From Stenotrophomonas maltophilia (lineage in GTDB: Bacteria > Pseudomonadota > Gammaproteobacteria > Xanthomonadales > Xanthomonadaceae), in NCBI RefSeq assembly GCF_002799245.1, contig NZ_NEQV01000006.1, forward strand, positions 124,001 through 188,000: DNA of 64,000 nt, in the 5' to 3' direction. Below, in pieces: positions 21,563 through 30,439 of the stretch; position 1 is the stretch's first letter, and each line of letters opens with the position of its first letter. The notes under the pieces are model-generated. The model ran no database searches and was not told the DNA's origin. It saw only the letters and a list, made by a program, of their open reading frames with translations. The translations under genes and the position numbers were made by a program.

Positions 21563-22069
21563 TTACGAACTCGCTTTTCTCCTTCTCCCGCTCTCGATTC
21601 CAACCACCCTTGAGCCCGCCTCGCGCTGCTTCTTGATCTGTGACTTCAGCTCAGAAATCTCCTTCTTCAAGGCGGCGATCTTTGCATCTCGCTGCACCAC
21701 CTCGATCGAGTACATGTTCTTGAACTGCGCAGAAATACCGTCGTACCTCTCTTTCCATCCCAGCCTTTGTGAGTAGGACTTTCGTCTGGCGGCCTTCACG
21801 CTCGTAGGAACGTCCACTCGAAGTTTCGTGAGCCAGGCCTGCACCTCGAGCTTTGTGGTGCCGGCATGCTTCTCTCCGTGCAGCGATACCGCTGTTACCT
21901 TTGCCCGCCGACACAGCTCTGCAACATTCAGCCGACCAGAGTTCCGTGGATACACTCCGTCGTTCTCCGATATCTCCCTGTCAATCTCGGCCATAGTTGA
22001 TCGAAGGCGTGCAACGAACGCCTCCGTCCGCTCCTTTCCAAGCTCGGCAAGACTCTTCTTTTGTCTCAT
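21563..22069 (-). CDS. Small coiled-coil accessory protein of the recombinase operon
   Basis: 168 residues from the ATG at 22069, which overlaps the stop of the upstream recombinase by four bases (ATGA); the longer frame starting at 22144 is unlikely. The N-terminal part is basic and helix-turn-helix-like (AELCRRAKVTAVSLHG), and the C-terminal part is a coiled coil (DAKIAALKKEISELKSQIKK) with a basic tail. Its small size, position last in the operon and coiled coil recall TnpC of Tn554-type elements or the third protein of gamma-mobile-trio systems. It probably assists DNA binding or orientation of recombination. Family assignment is tentative. Confidence 0.6.
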   Translation of the reverse strand: MRQKKSLAELGKERTEAFVARLRSTMAEIDREISENDGVYPRNSGRLNVAELCRRAKVTAVSLHGEKHAGTTKLEVQAWLTKLRVDVPTSVKAARRKSYSQRLGWKERYDGISAQFKNMYSIEVVQRDAKIAALKKEISELKSQIKKQREAGSRVVGIESGRRRKASS

Positions 22070-24069
22070 TTCAGAAGTACCACATTGGGTACGAGGCGCG
22101 TCAGCAAACTGCTCTTCGAGAAGTATTCGTCCACCTTCTTCCACCTGCCGAGCACGGACTTGATCTGCCCCCGGAACTGAGCAATGAGCATAACGTCATC
22201 ATCCACGAAAGCGTGCTCTAGCAACTCAAGATTGTACTGAACTGTCTCGATGGCCTGAACAACGCTTCTGGACGCCTTATCCTCGTCGTCAGGGAGAATC
22301 AACTGATTCTCACATGCAGGATGACAGTAGTGTGGATTAGCCTGACCATGCCCCTTGTTGCAAAGGCCTCCATCGGTGAAGTTCGTACACACTATTCCTG
22401 GTGCGACAACTGCCCAAGAAGAGCCCTCAGCAGTCATCGCGCGGGCGAACTCCCTGATGTTCTGCGGATCAAGGGCGGACTTACCCAGCCGGCGCGCGAA
22501 CAGCGCCACACGCCCCCGTAGCTTCTCTGCGCCGGCCCCCTGAACCTCATCAGCCTTATTGATCGCCTCCACTCCCTTTAGAATAAGCATCTCACGTACA
22601 ACTTGCTGTACTTCGGAAAGAATTCCTGGATCCGAAAGTATGTAGCGCATGATTGTCATTTGTTCATCCCTGTGCCCAAAGACATCCATCAAAATCTTTG
22701 GCGCATGGACAAGCGCTAGAGCAACAATTCGAGCGAGGGTCTTTCGGAATCGATGCGGGTTCATACCACCATCGGTGAGCCAGCGCTCCAGGCCAAGTAT
22801 CTCCACGAAGCTATTGAACACATGCGCAAGGCTCGGCACCTTATCTGGATATCTTGGGGAAACCCACAGGCCGTTCCCCTTTAGGCCGTGGTGCCGTCGA
22901 AAAATGTTCGCTAGGCGCTCTTGCTGCAGAATCGCTTGAATGGCAATTGACGGCGCTGGCGCTTCACTCTGCCTCCCTCCGGGATTCTCAAACTTCCAGG
23001 TTCTGAACTCGTAAACACTGGAACCACCTCGCTTGCCAAGCGAGCCGATCTGCATCGTTAGCAGTTCACCATGTCGGGGACCGCCAGAAAGAGCCACCGG
23101 AAAAGCGTGTGCACCCTGTAGAACCACTATCAGGCGCAAGGCCTGGGGTAACGTCCGAGGCGGCCATGCGACGGTTTTTCCACTTCGCCCGGATTTCATC
23201 GAAAATTGAAGCGGGGCATCCCTAAGCGGCTCCCCGTCAGGCCCCCGCCATTCCCATGACCGGATCACAGCATTGCTTACGCGAGCAGCTCGGCGACTGG
23301 GAGATGGCGAGGGACCGTCTTTCAGATCACGAGTAGTTTCAGTAGCGGCGAGTGCGGCCTCTACGGCATCCAACAAAGTAGGACCAACGACTTCGATCAT
23401 CACCAGTGCCATCGAGCCTGCTTCAGAGACGAACTCATCTGAGTATGGCTGATGAGGTTTCGCTATGCTGACCGGGATTGTATGCTCAGGTTCACCCGTT
23501 CGATCTCGCGCAGCCTTCATTCCATGAACCGTTGGACGCATGGGCGCGGGGCCATCGGGAAGACACCCCAGTCGGTGGTAGTACTCAACCACCCCAAGGC
23601 AGTCAGAGTACTTCTGCGTCAGGCCAGCGCGTTCGACCAGGCTCCAGAGTCTCTTGGAGCTTGGACGTACATTTGTACGCTGGATCGCCCTCTTAAGATT
23701 GGCAATGAGCGTCCGGATCGTTGTGTATCTATACACCTTCCCGGTTTTGCCTGGAATTATCGCCATCGTGATCGCCAGCCTCATAAGCTCTCGAACTACG
23801 AAGGGTGAGTGCTTCCCCTTGCACGTCTTGCCCCTTCCAGAATAGAGCCTTAGATCGAGATCAGAGGTCCGTAGGCCAGACTGATGTTCGTCGTCAATAC
23901 GAAGAACGCCCCAGTTGTCCCCCATTCCAACAAGCTTCTGAAGCTGCTTCAGCTTTGCCTCCGGCGCCAACCTCAGCTCATTCGGACTAATCGACAGTAG
24001 CGACACCTCCACGTCAGGAGCTAGGAGTTCATGGTTGCCTGCTACTAGAGACCGGTTGACCATTTTCAT
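22066..24069 (-). CDS. Tyrosine recombinase (third of the operon)
   Basis: 667 residues, much larger than a phage integrase. The catalytic core is visible: GGPRHGELL (first Arg), NPHRFRKTLARI (HxxR), FGHRDEQMTIMRYI (His and nucleophile Tyr). After the core comes a Cys/His cluster CTNFTDGGLC...HYCHPACENQ that could bind zinc, then a helical end. Its ATG overlaps the stop of the preceding recombinase by one base (TGATG), so it is coupled to it. It probably acts jointly with the other two recombinases in integration and excision. Confidence 0.75.
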   Translation of the reverse strand: MKMVNRSLVAGNHELLAPDVEVSLLSISPNELRLAPEAKLKQLQKLVGMGDNWGVLRIDDEHQSGLRTSDLDLRLYSGRGKTCKGKHSPFVVRELMRLAITMAIIPGKTGKVYRYTTIRTLIANLKRAIQRTNVRPSSKRLWSLVERAGLTQKYSDCLGVVEYYHRLGCLPDGPAPMRPTVHGMKAARDRTGEPEHTIPVSIAKPHQPYSDEFVSEAGSMALVMIEVVGPTLLDAVEAALAATETTRDLKDGPSPSPSRRAARVSNAVIRSWEWRGPDGEPLRDAPLQFSMKSGRSGKTVAWPPRTLPQALRLIVVLQGAHAFPVALSGGPRHGELLTMQIGSLGKRGGSSVYEFRTWKFENPGGRQSEAPAPSIAIQAILQQERLANIFRRHHGLKGNGLWVSPRYPDKVPSLAHVFNSFVEILGLERWLTDGGMNPHRFRKTLARIVALALVHAPKILMDVFGHRDEQMTIMRYILSDPGILSEVQQVVREMLILKGVEAINKADEVQGAGAEKLRGRVALFARRLGKSALDPQNIREFARAMTAEGSSWAVVAPGIVCTNFTDGGLCNKGHGQANPHYCHPACENQLILPDDEDKASRSVVQAIETVQYNLELLEHAFVDDDVMLIAQFRGQIKSVLGRWKKVDEYFSKSSLLTRLVPNVVLLK

Positions 24070-26066
24070 CAGTGCTGCCCTGCGAAGTAGATTGGCATGT
24101 GCTCACCGGAGGCTATCCTTGCCGCCCACTTATCAATGGCGAACTTCACTGCATCTGCTGGCCATTGAAGAACGGTTAGGCGAAGCCGCGCCAGGTCACT
24201 TGCATCTGATCCAGCATCGAACCGAACCATTCCTACGGAGGTCCGAACTGCCTCTAGCTCTGCCACACGCCGGCAGATGAAGTCCAGGCTGTCCGTGAAC
24301 ACAAAACAGTTGGGGCAGCCGCTGGAAGCACACCTATGCTGCTGGACGCATAGAGTGCATCCATCTCTCGGATTGCCTGGATCAATGACTGCTGGCGGGC
24401 TGTAAGGATCTGCACATCCGCTTCCGTCGTAGGTCTTATGACGGCGTGCTTGATTCAGCTTTTCGATCTCGGCTTCACTGACGTCCAACTTTGCGAGCTT
24501 CGCCCTCGTCAAGGCTACGTCGAACACACGATTGACCCGAAGCTGGGAGAACAAGTCATCAATCACTTCGGACACAAGCGAGAAGGATTCCTCAAAAGAA
24601 GATCTTCGGTAGCCATAGTGCCTAGTGGTCATGAGGTTCTTGTGACCAAGTAGTACCATCATTACCCAGTTCGAGTATTGAGAATCCTTGAAGATCGCAG
24701 CCGCGGCGACATCTCTGAACTGTCCAATTGACATGGTCTCGGAAGCTGTACGGGTGCCGTCATCGAGTTGCTCTATCAGAGAGGCGAGCCAGTTGTTTGC
24801 AGTTCGAGTTGTGCGGGGATTTACTACATACACCCCTTGTCGCCGTCCGCGCACTGTTACGCCCACCCATGGACTACGAGCGACAACGTCTGGGAGAGGG
24901 CACAGGCGCGGGTTTCTTTCGATATGGCCTCGAAGCCCTTCTGTCCGCTTCAGAAGAAGCTCAACTAACGAATGACAGCCCGTCGCATCGCCTACCCGTG
25001 ACACAGTCCATTGCGCGGTCCCTTTGGCCCGGTCCTTAGGCGCATAGATCCATGCATGCTGCTCATCATAGACTGCCGTCCAGTCGCTCAAGTTCATGGA
25101 TGCTGCGGTTGCGGGGTTCCAGGCGCTCCGCGCTACAAAGAGCAGGAAGAAAATTGAGACATCTGCGCTAGTAGGATAGGTTCCGGCAACCAGATCGTGC
25201 CAGCCGACCTCGCTTCCTGATCGTTCGTGGTCATCGGGGTAGTGCGCCCACCAGCTTGGGAGTCTTTTGATGCGCTTGCCGAAGATCGCCAACAACTGAG
25301 ATCGCCGAGGCACTGGATTTCCCGTCAGCCTTATGAGCGCGCGATAGGTCGCGTGCGCATCCGCTTCCGTACATACGAAGTCGGGGGCATTCATGAACTC
25401 AGGATTCTCTCTGTACAACTCGATCAGATCGCGTCCTTGAGGAATGAGTCTGTCCGTTCTCCTCCACCGCTGTAGAACCTTCAGTGCCTCCGCTCGTAGC
25501 AGCCTAATGACGGCCAATCCGTGCTCTTCGGATGGGGTCTCGCGGCGATTCGAGGCTATCCTGAAAACTGGAAGTACTAGCTCTGGAAGTTCATGGTAGC
25601 TAATCGCGGTCTTTATAATCGCGCGGACGACGGCAGCTCTGCTGTCCATAGTGGCATCCCATGCACCCTCCGGACTCGGGCTTGTGTAGAGGGCAACGTG
25701 CCGGGATGTCAGATCGCGAAGTCTAACCACCCGTTTGAATGGAATTCCATTTGAGGCCATGTATCCCTCAAGTGCATCGAGGAATCTCCAGAAGGACACC
25801 AGTGCCCCCCTTCTTGCAGCTGCACCGTCTGATGCGATGCCTTCAATACTCGCGCTCAGCGTAGGCCATAGATCGCGCAGCAGCTCCGGCCTACCAGTGA
25901 ATCCCCCCTTCCAGGAATGCCTGACTGCGGCAATGGGCGGGGCATCACTTGCACCAGTCGCCAGAATCGAGAAGTCATAGATCTTCCCCGTGCTAATGAG
26001 GTCCGGATGTGTACAGGGCACCACCCATTTCCCAGGCATTCCCCCTGTATCTTCACGCGCTCTCAC
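24069..26066 (-). CDS. Tyrosine recombinase with atypical core (second of the operon)
   Basis: About 665 residues from a GTG at 26066 that overlaps the TGA of the first recombinase (GTGA); an ATG at 26096 is also in frame. C-terminal core: FVARSAWNPATAASM where the first catalytic Arg is expected, SIGQFRDVAA (QxxR in place of HxxR), LLGHKNLMTTRHYGYRR (His and Tyr). The usual Arg context is altered, as in TnpB-like partners of multi-recombinase elements. A Cys-rich segment CTLCVQQHRCASSGCPNC near the end suggests a zinc ribbon. It may be catalytic with divergent residues, or mainly structural. Confidence 0.72.
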   Translation of the reverse strand: MRAREDTGGMPGKWVVPCTHPDLISTGKIYDFSILATGASDAPPIAAVRHSWKGGFTGRPELLRDLWPTLSASIEGIASDGAAARRGALVSFWRFLDALEGYMASNGIPFKRVVRLRDLTSRHVALYTSPSPEGAWDATMDSRAAVVRAIIKTAISYHELPELVLPVFRIASNRRETPSEEHGLAVIRLLRAEALKVLQRWRRTDRLIPQGRDLIELYRENPEFMNAPDFVCTEADAHATYRALIRLTGNPVPRRSQLLAIFGKRIKRLPSWWAHYPDDHERSGSEVGWHDLVAGTYPTSADVSIFFLLFVARSAWNPATAASMNLSDWTAVYDEQHAWIYAPKDRAKGTAQWTVSRVGDATGCHSLVELLLKRTEGLRGHIERNPRLCPLPDVVARSPWVGVTVRGRRQGVYVVNPRTTRTANNWLASLIEQLDDGTRTASETMSIGQFRDVAAAAIFKDSQYSNWVMMVLLGHKNLMTTRHYGYRRSSFEESFSLVSEVIDDLFSQLRVNRVFDVALTRAKLAKLDVSEAEIEKLNQARRHKTYDGSGCADPYSPPAVIDPGNPRDGCTLCVQQHRCASSGCPNCFVFTDSLDFICRRVAELEAVRTSVGMVRFDAGSDASDLARLRLTVLQWPADAVKFAIDKWAARIASGEHMPIYFAGQH

Positions 26067-27397
26067 GTCAATGCCTCGTCGATGATCGCATTCCAACGAA
26101 TTGCTGGATGCCCTCGATCACGACCAATTTTGGCTACCGCAGCGCGCAAGTATTGCATCGTCGTGCGCTCATCAACGTGCCCCATAAGCGGACTGAGAAG
26201 CATCTTTACCTGTCCGGCCATGAGCCCATGCAACCAACCGAAGTCAGCACCACTCAGCTCTGAGTTGCCTGCGAGGGCCAACTGCGCCCGCGTCAGGGCG
26301 CAGATCTTCTCCACCGCAAAATGGTGCCTTCCTGTATGAGGGTGCCATCCTTTGGGACAATGCCGATCGGAAGTCCAAATCCGGCGAAGCATCTCATTGC
26401 TCACAGGTCGGTTCACACCTTCTCCAAGCCACAGACGATCTGTCCGCTTGGTGTGTTTCCTATCACCAATGTGATATCTCGTCAGCTGGGTCGGTCGAAT
26501 CACCGAAATGTAGTGCCAGATCCTTTCGGCAAGATCTAGTGGCACAAATACCGTACGCCATCTTGTGCCAAGGTCTGACCCAGGACTGACCTTGCCTCCC
26601 TTAGTGCCATACTTGAGCACTAGCGGAACCTCACCAGCCAATATCCAGTCGGGTTGCCAGTTGGTTCTCTCGCTCGTTCTTTTTGCTGGAAAACAGGTGA
26701 CCCGTAGTTGATTGGCTTCCGAGATCCTGAGGCCAGAACGGATGATCAGCTCGAAGATCAGAATTTTTACGGGCGCACGCACCGAAATCGACTTCAACCA
26801 CATCTCAACCTCCCTGTCAGGAGGGAGGATGATCGGAGCTTCCGGCGCAGTTAGAGACCCGATCCGCACAGTCTTTGAGCGCAGTGTTCCGCTTTGCGAG
26901 CTTGTGGGCGATATGTAGGTGTATGCAACTTTTCTTACAGGTATCTGCATGGGCAGGCGATAGCCGCGCTCGCTGGCCCAGGTCAGAAATAGACACGCCT
27001 CATTGACGTAGAGGTTAACTGTAGCGGGATCCAACTGCCTCCCACTCGGGGAGCCGTCTCCACTCAGGAGTGCCGGCTGATACTGATGAAGGATATTCTC
27101 GTTGTAGGAAATTTCTCGCCAATCAGTGGCTTGGTCTATGCACCATTCGAGAAAAATAGAAAGCCTTGCGGCCATGTTTCTTCGCGAGCGCAAGGTTGGG
27201 ATGGGCCCGTAAAAGAGCTCACTCTCAGCTTTTGCTTTTGATCGGTCGCGAGGAAGTTGCCATTCCCCGTTGCTGCGCTCATCGAGGTAGCGGTTGGCTT
27301 CAATTGGGTATGAGCCATCGTCACCGATCAGAATCGGTACATGCTGCAACTTAGGCGCGTGTGCAAAGGCTCCCTCAGGGGGCATAACCACTTGCAT
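26063..27397 (-). CDS. Tyrosine recombinase/integrase (first of the operon)
   Basis: 444 residues with a complete catalytic set: SGLRISEANQL (Arg), GTKGGK (Lys), HPHTGRHHFA (His-x-x-Arg), LMGHVDERTTMQYL (His and nucleophile Tyr). This is the most canonical of the three and resembles TnpA of Tn554-like elements or GmtY-type recombinases. It is the first gene of the operon and is read away from the fpr junction, with its own promoter in the 66-base gap. It likely catalyses cleavage at the attachment site at the end of fpr. Confidence 0.82.
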   Translation of the reverse strand: MQVVMPPEGAFAHAPKLQHVPILIGDDGSYPIEANRYLDERSNGEWQLPRDRSKAKAESELFYGPIPTLRSRRNMAARLSIFLEWCIDQATDWREISYNENILHQYQPALLSGDGSPSGRQLDPATVNLYVNEACLFLTWASERGYRLPMQIPVRKVAYTYISPTSSQSGTLRSKTVRIGSLTAPEAPIILPPDREVEMWLKSISVRAPVKILIFELIIRSGLRISEANQLRVTCFPAKRTSERTNWQPDWILAGEVPLVLKYGTKGGKVSPGSDLGTRWRTVFVPLDLAERIWHYISVIRPTQLTRYHIGDRKHTKRTDRLWLGEGVNRPVSNEMLRRIWTSDRHCPKGWHPHTGRHHFAVEKICALTRAQLALAGNSELSGADFGWLHGLMAGQVKMLLSPLMGHVDERTTMQYLRAAVAKIGRDRGHPAIRWNAIIDEALT

Positions 27398-27426
27398 CGG
27401 ATTGACTCCGAGCTGACCTGCAGCGG

Positions 27427-27455
27427 ACGGTACGCCCGCTGTTCGCCAAGGTCAA
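27427..27455 (-). promoter_or_regulatory. Promoter of the recombinase operon with overlapping palindrome
   Basis: On the minus strand TTGACC (27455-27450) is followed after 17 bases by TACCGT (27432-27427), a fair sigma-70 promoter about 30 bases upstream of the recombinase ATG. The -10 region is embedded in a palindrome AGCGG-N9-CCGCT, which could be an operator or recombinase-binding site for self-repression. Seen directly; function inferred. Confidence 0.5.
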
Positions 27456-27463
27456 TAGGCCAC

Positions 27464-28225
27464 TTAAGCCTTTGAAGGGGTTGAACTTACGTACTTCTCG
27501 CGGCGGATCTGCGGGTTGCCCAGGCCGGCGGCCTTCAGCAGTTCGGCGCAGGCGTCGACCATGTCCGGGTTGCCGCACAGGTACGCGATGTCGGTGGCCG
27601 GGTCCGGGGTGATGCCGGCCAGCGCCTGCTGCACGTAGCCGTGCTGCACGTCCGGGTGCGGCTCGACCGGCAGCTCCCGCGACAGGCAGGGAACATAACG
27701 GAAGTTAGGGTGCTTTTCGGCGAAGCTGTAGAAATCTTCGCTGTACAGCAGCTCGCCCGGGCTGCGCGCGCCCTGCAGCAGCACGATCTGCACGCCGCGC
27801 TCGGCCATCGCCTTTTCCAGCAGCGGCAGCATCGAGCGGTACGGGGTGACGCCGGTGCCGGTGGCGATCAGCAGGTAGCGGGCGTTGTGGTCGCCGGGGT
27901 TCAGGCAGAAGCGGCCATACGGGCCGGACGCGCTGACCTGGCCACCGTGCTCCAGCGCCTCGAACAGGGCCGTGGCGGCTCCACCGGGCACGAAACTGAC
28001 CGCGATATCCACTGCCTCGCCCGGGCCCAGCGCATGGTCGTGGATGGTCGCCAGCGAGTAGCTGCGCTTGGTTTCGGTGCCGTCGGCGTAGCTGAAATGG
28101 ACCTGGATGAACTGGCCCGGCTGGAAATCCAGCGGCTGTCCGTCGTCACGCACGAACTGGTAGTGGCCGACGGTCGGGGCCAGCATGCGGCGGCCGACCA
28201 GCTTGAGGGGGAATTGAACAGGCAC
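27464..28225 (-). CDS. fpr: Ferredoxin-NADP+ reductase
   Basis: 253 residues of the bacterial FNR family: FAD-binding RSYSLATIHD (RxYSL), GGAATALF, then NADP-binding GTGVTPYRSML, an LLQGARSPGELLY string and the CGNPDMVDAC signature. It moves electrons between NADPH and ferredoxin/flavodoxin and is linked to oxidative-stress defence. The start is GTG. The C-terminus RREKYV is followed by SSTPSKA, whose codons may come from the integrated element, because the recombinase promoter begins within ten bases of the stop. The gene remains complete, as expected of an element targeting a gene end. Confidence 0.88.
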   Translation of the reverse strand: MPVQFPLKLVGRRMLAPTVGHYQFVRDDGQPLDFQPGQFIQVHFSYADGTETKRSYSLATIHDHALGPGEAVDIAVSFVPGGAATALFEALEHGGQVSASGPYGRFCLNPGDHNARYLLIATGTGVTPYRSMLPLLEKAMAERGVQIVLLQGARSPGELLYSEDFYSFAEKHPNFRYVPCLSRELPVEPHPDVQHGYVQQALAGITPDPATDIAYLCGNPDMVDACAELLKAAGLGNPQIRREKYVSSTPSKA

Positions 28226-28309
28226 GACTTTTCGGGACAGTGTGTAGCCGGGGCAAGCCCTCGGGGTCTTCTATAATAGCGTCTCCCCGCCCCTCTCCAG
28301 CGCCAGCCC

Positions 28310-29278
28310 ATGGGCGCGAAGGCTTCGAGCTTGGCTTCCCTGAACGATACGGCGCCCGCCCTGCGCGTGCGCGACCTGCGCAAGACCTACGACAACGGCA
28401 CCCAGGCCCTGAAGGGGGTTTCCCTGGAAGTGGCCCCGGGCGATTTCTTCGCCCTGCTCGGCCCCAACGGGGCCGGCAAGTCGACCCTGATCGGCATCAT
28501 CAGCTCCCTGGTCAACCTCAGCGAGGGCCAGGTGGAAGTGTTCGGCAGCGACCTGGTGCGCAACCGCAGCGCCACCATGCGCCTGATCGGGCTGGTGCCA
28601 CAGGAAATCAACTTCAACCTGTTCGAAAAGCCCTTCGACATCCTGGTGAACTACGCCGGCTTCTATGGCGTGCCGCGCGAGGAAGCCGAGCAGCGCGCCG
28701 AAGAGGAACTGAAGCGCGCCCACCTGTGGGAAAAGGCGCAGGTGATGAGCCGTACGTTGTCCGGCGGCATGAAGCGCCGGCTGATGATCGCCCGCGCGAT
28801 GATGACCCGCCCCCGGCTGCTGATCCTGGACGAGCCGACCGCCGGCGTGGACATCGAGATCCGCCGCGACATGTGGCGCGTGCTGAAGGAGATCAATGCC
28901 GCCGGCACCACGATCATCCTCACCACCCACTACCTGGAAGAAGCCGAGTACCTGTGCCGGCACCTGGCGATCATCAACCATGGCCAGATCGTCGAGCAGG
29001 GGCCGATGCGCACCCTGCTGGCGAAGCTCGACGTCGAAGGCTTCCTGCTGGACATCGACGGTGACCTGCCGGCGCAGCTGCCGGTGATCGAGGGCGCGAT
29101 CCTGACCGCGCCGGACCCGCACACGCTGGACATCGACATGCCGCGCGCCATGGACCTCAACCGCGTGTTCGCCACGCTCAACGAGTCCGGCATCCGCGTG
29201 CGATCGATGCGTACCAAGAGCAACCGCCTGGAGGAGCTGTTCGTGCGCCTCACCGGCAACCTGGAGAAGCCTGCATGA
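28310..29278 (+). CDS. ABC transporter ATP-binding protein, YadG-like
   Basis: 322 residues. Walker A GPNGAGKST at 51-59, signature LSGGMKRR, Walker B LLILDEPTAGVD, H-loop TTHYLEEAEYL. Sequence style and partner match the E. coli YadGH drug/polysaccharide-type exporter. A TATAAT lies at 28272-28277 upstream but without a recognisable -35. The stop overlaps the permease start by four bases (ATGA). The substrate is unknown. Confidence 0.85.
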   Translation: MGAKASSLASLNDTAPALRVRDLRKTYDNGTQALKGVSLEVAPGDFFALLGPNGAGKSTLIGIISSLVNLSEGQVEVFGSDLVRNRSATMRLIGLVPQEINFNLFEKPFDILVNYAGFYGVPREEAEQRAEEELKRAHLWEKAQVMSRTLSGGMKRRLMIARAMMTRPRLLILDEPTAGVDIEIRRDMWRVLKEINAAGTTIILTTHYLEEAEYLCRHLAIINHGQIVEQGPMRTLLAKLDVEGFLLDIDGDLPAQLPVIEGAILTAPDPHTLDIDMPRAMDLNRVFATLNESGIRVRSMRTKSNRLEELFVRLTGNLEKPA

Positions 29279-30066
29279 GCACCACCGAGCTGACCGACGG
29301 CCAGCGCAACCGCATCGCACTGATGACCATCGTGCGCCGCGAAGTCGCCCGCATCATGCGTATCTGGGGCCAGACCCTGGTGCCGCCGGCGATCACCATG
29401 ACCCTGTACTTCCTGATCTTCGGCAACCTGATCGGGTCGCGCGTAGGCGATATGGGGGGTTACACCTACATGCAGTTCATCGTGCCGGGCCTGGTGATGA
29501 TGAGCGTGATCCAGAACAGCTACGGCAACATCAGTTCCTCGTTCTTCGGCGCCAAGTTCGGCCGCCACGTGGAAGAGCTGCTGGTCAGCCCGATGCCGAA
29601 CTGGGTGATCCTGTGGGGCTACGTGGCCGGCGCCGTGCTGCGTGGACTGATGGTGGGCGTGATCGTGCTGATCATCGCGATGTTCTTCACCCCGGTGCGT
29701 ATCCCGCACCCGCTGGTGATGCTGACCACGGTGATCCTGGGTGCGACGATCTTCTCGCTGGCCGGCTTCATCAACGCGGTGTATGCGAAGAAGTTCGACG
29801 ACGTGGCGATCGTACCGACCTTCATCCTGACCCCGCTGACCTACCTGGGTGGCGTGTTCTATTCGGTGAAGCTGCTGCCGGGCTGGGCGGAAGCGGCCAC
29901 GCACGCAAATCCGATCTTCTACATGGTCAATGCGTTCCGCTATGGCCTGCTGGGCAGCAGTGATGTGCCGCTGCCGGTTGCCTACGGGTTGATGATCGGA
30001 TTCGTGGTGGCGCTGACGGCACTGGCGCTGTGGCTGCTGCGTCGCGGCGTGGGCATGCGCAGCTGA
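29275..30066 (+). CDS. ABC transporter permease, YadH-like
   Basis: 263 residues with six membrane helices of the ABC-2 type, including the family strings FIVPGLVMMSVIQNSYGN, FGRHVEELLVSPMPNWV and LTPLTYLGGVFYS. It pairs with the overlapping upstream ATPase to form an exporter dimer. The transcript probably ends in the SMAG repeat array that starts 30 bases later. Confidence 0.85.
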   Translation: MSTTELTDGQRNRIALMTIVRREVARIMRIWGQTLVPPAITMTLYFLIFGNLIGSRVGDMGGYTYMQFIVPGLVMMSVIQNSYGNISSSFFGAKFGRHVEELLVSPMPNWVILWGYVAGAVLRGLMVGVIVLIIAMFFTPVRIPHPLVMLTTVILGATIFSLAGFINAVYAKKFDDVAIVPTFILTPLTYLGGVFYSVKLLPGWAEAATHANPIFYMVNAFRYGLLGSSDVPLPVAYGLMIGFVVALTALALWLLRRGVGMRS

Positions 30067-30096
30067 GGGTTGCCTGCAGAATACCGATCATTTGTG

Positions 30097-30343
30097 GTAG
30101 AGCCGAGCCCATGCTCGGCTGCTTTCCGGCCGGCCCCGGGAACCCGCGCTTCGCGCACGAGCCGAGCGCAGGCTCGGCTCTACAGGCATTCCGCAGCGCT
30201 TGGCCCTTGTAGAGCCGAGCCCATGCTCGGCTGCTTTCCGGCCGGCCCCGGGAACCCGCGCTTCGCGCGAGCCGAGCGCAGGCTCGGCTCTACAGGCATT
30301 CCGCAACGCTTGGCCCTTGTAGAGCCGAGCCCATGCTCGGCTG
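30097..30343. repeat. SMAG REP array, 2.5 units
   Basis: GTAGAGCCGAGCCCATGCTCGGCT at three places (30097, 30209, 30319), the first two each followed by an inverted partner ending GGCTCGGCTCTAC at 30183 and 30293. The unit of roughly 110 bases is tandemly duplicated with few changes. These GTAG-headed palindromes are the Stenotrophomonas REP family. The rest of the 373-base gap before panE holds no gene. Confidence 0.85.
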
Positions 30344-30439
30344 CTCTTCGCGCCGATGCAGCCACAACGCGCACCGCCACCGGCCACGTTCTCCGGCACA
30401 ATCAGGTTACTGATTCCCCCAGAAAACGGTGAACGTGCA

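Larger units (their letters stand above)
17111..27463. mobile_element. Probable three-recombinase integrative element with a Dsr1-like cargo
   Basis: One end is well defined: the recombinase operon (21563-27397) starts 66 bases from the stop of fpr, and chromosome-like GC and SMAG repeats begin immediately beyond. The other end is not certain. I place it after the LysR gene because of the 585-base gene-free stretch and the inverted repeat there, but the metal cluster further left could belong to the same island. Contents: SIR2 defence gene (two pieces), coiled-coil protein, three tyrosine recombinases. No direct repeat of the fpr end was found inside the window, so the far attachment site may lie outside it. 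Confidence 0.5.

Noticed and set aside
17440..27490. Direct repeat of the fpr end (attachment-site duplicate)
   Set aside because: I scanned around 16.0, 17.4 and 21.5 kb for a copy of the GCCGCGAGAAGTACGT region on either strand and found none; the other site may be outside the window.
27464..28225. fpr considered as disrupted by the island
   Set aside because: All FAD- and NADP-binding motifs and the terminal REKY region are intact; only a few C-terminal residues may be altered.
30097..30343. Repeat array considered as a CRISPR
   Set aside because: Units are palindromic REP pairs of about 110 bases with the intervening sequence also repeated; no unique spacers and no cas genes.
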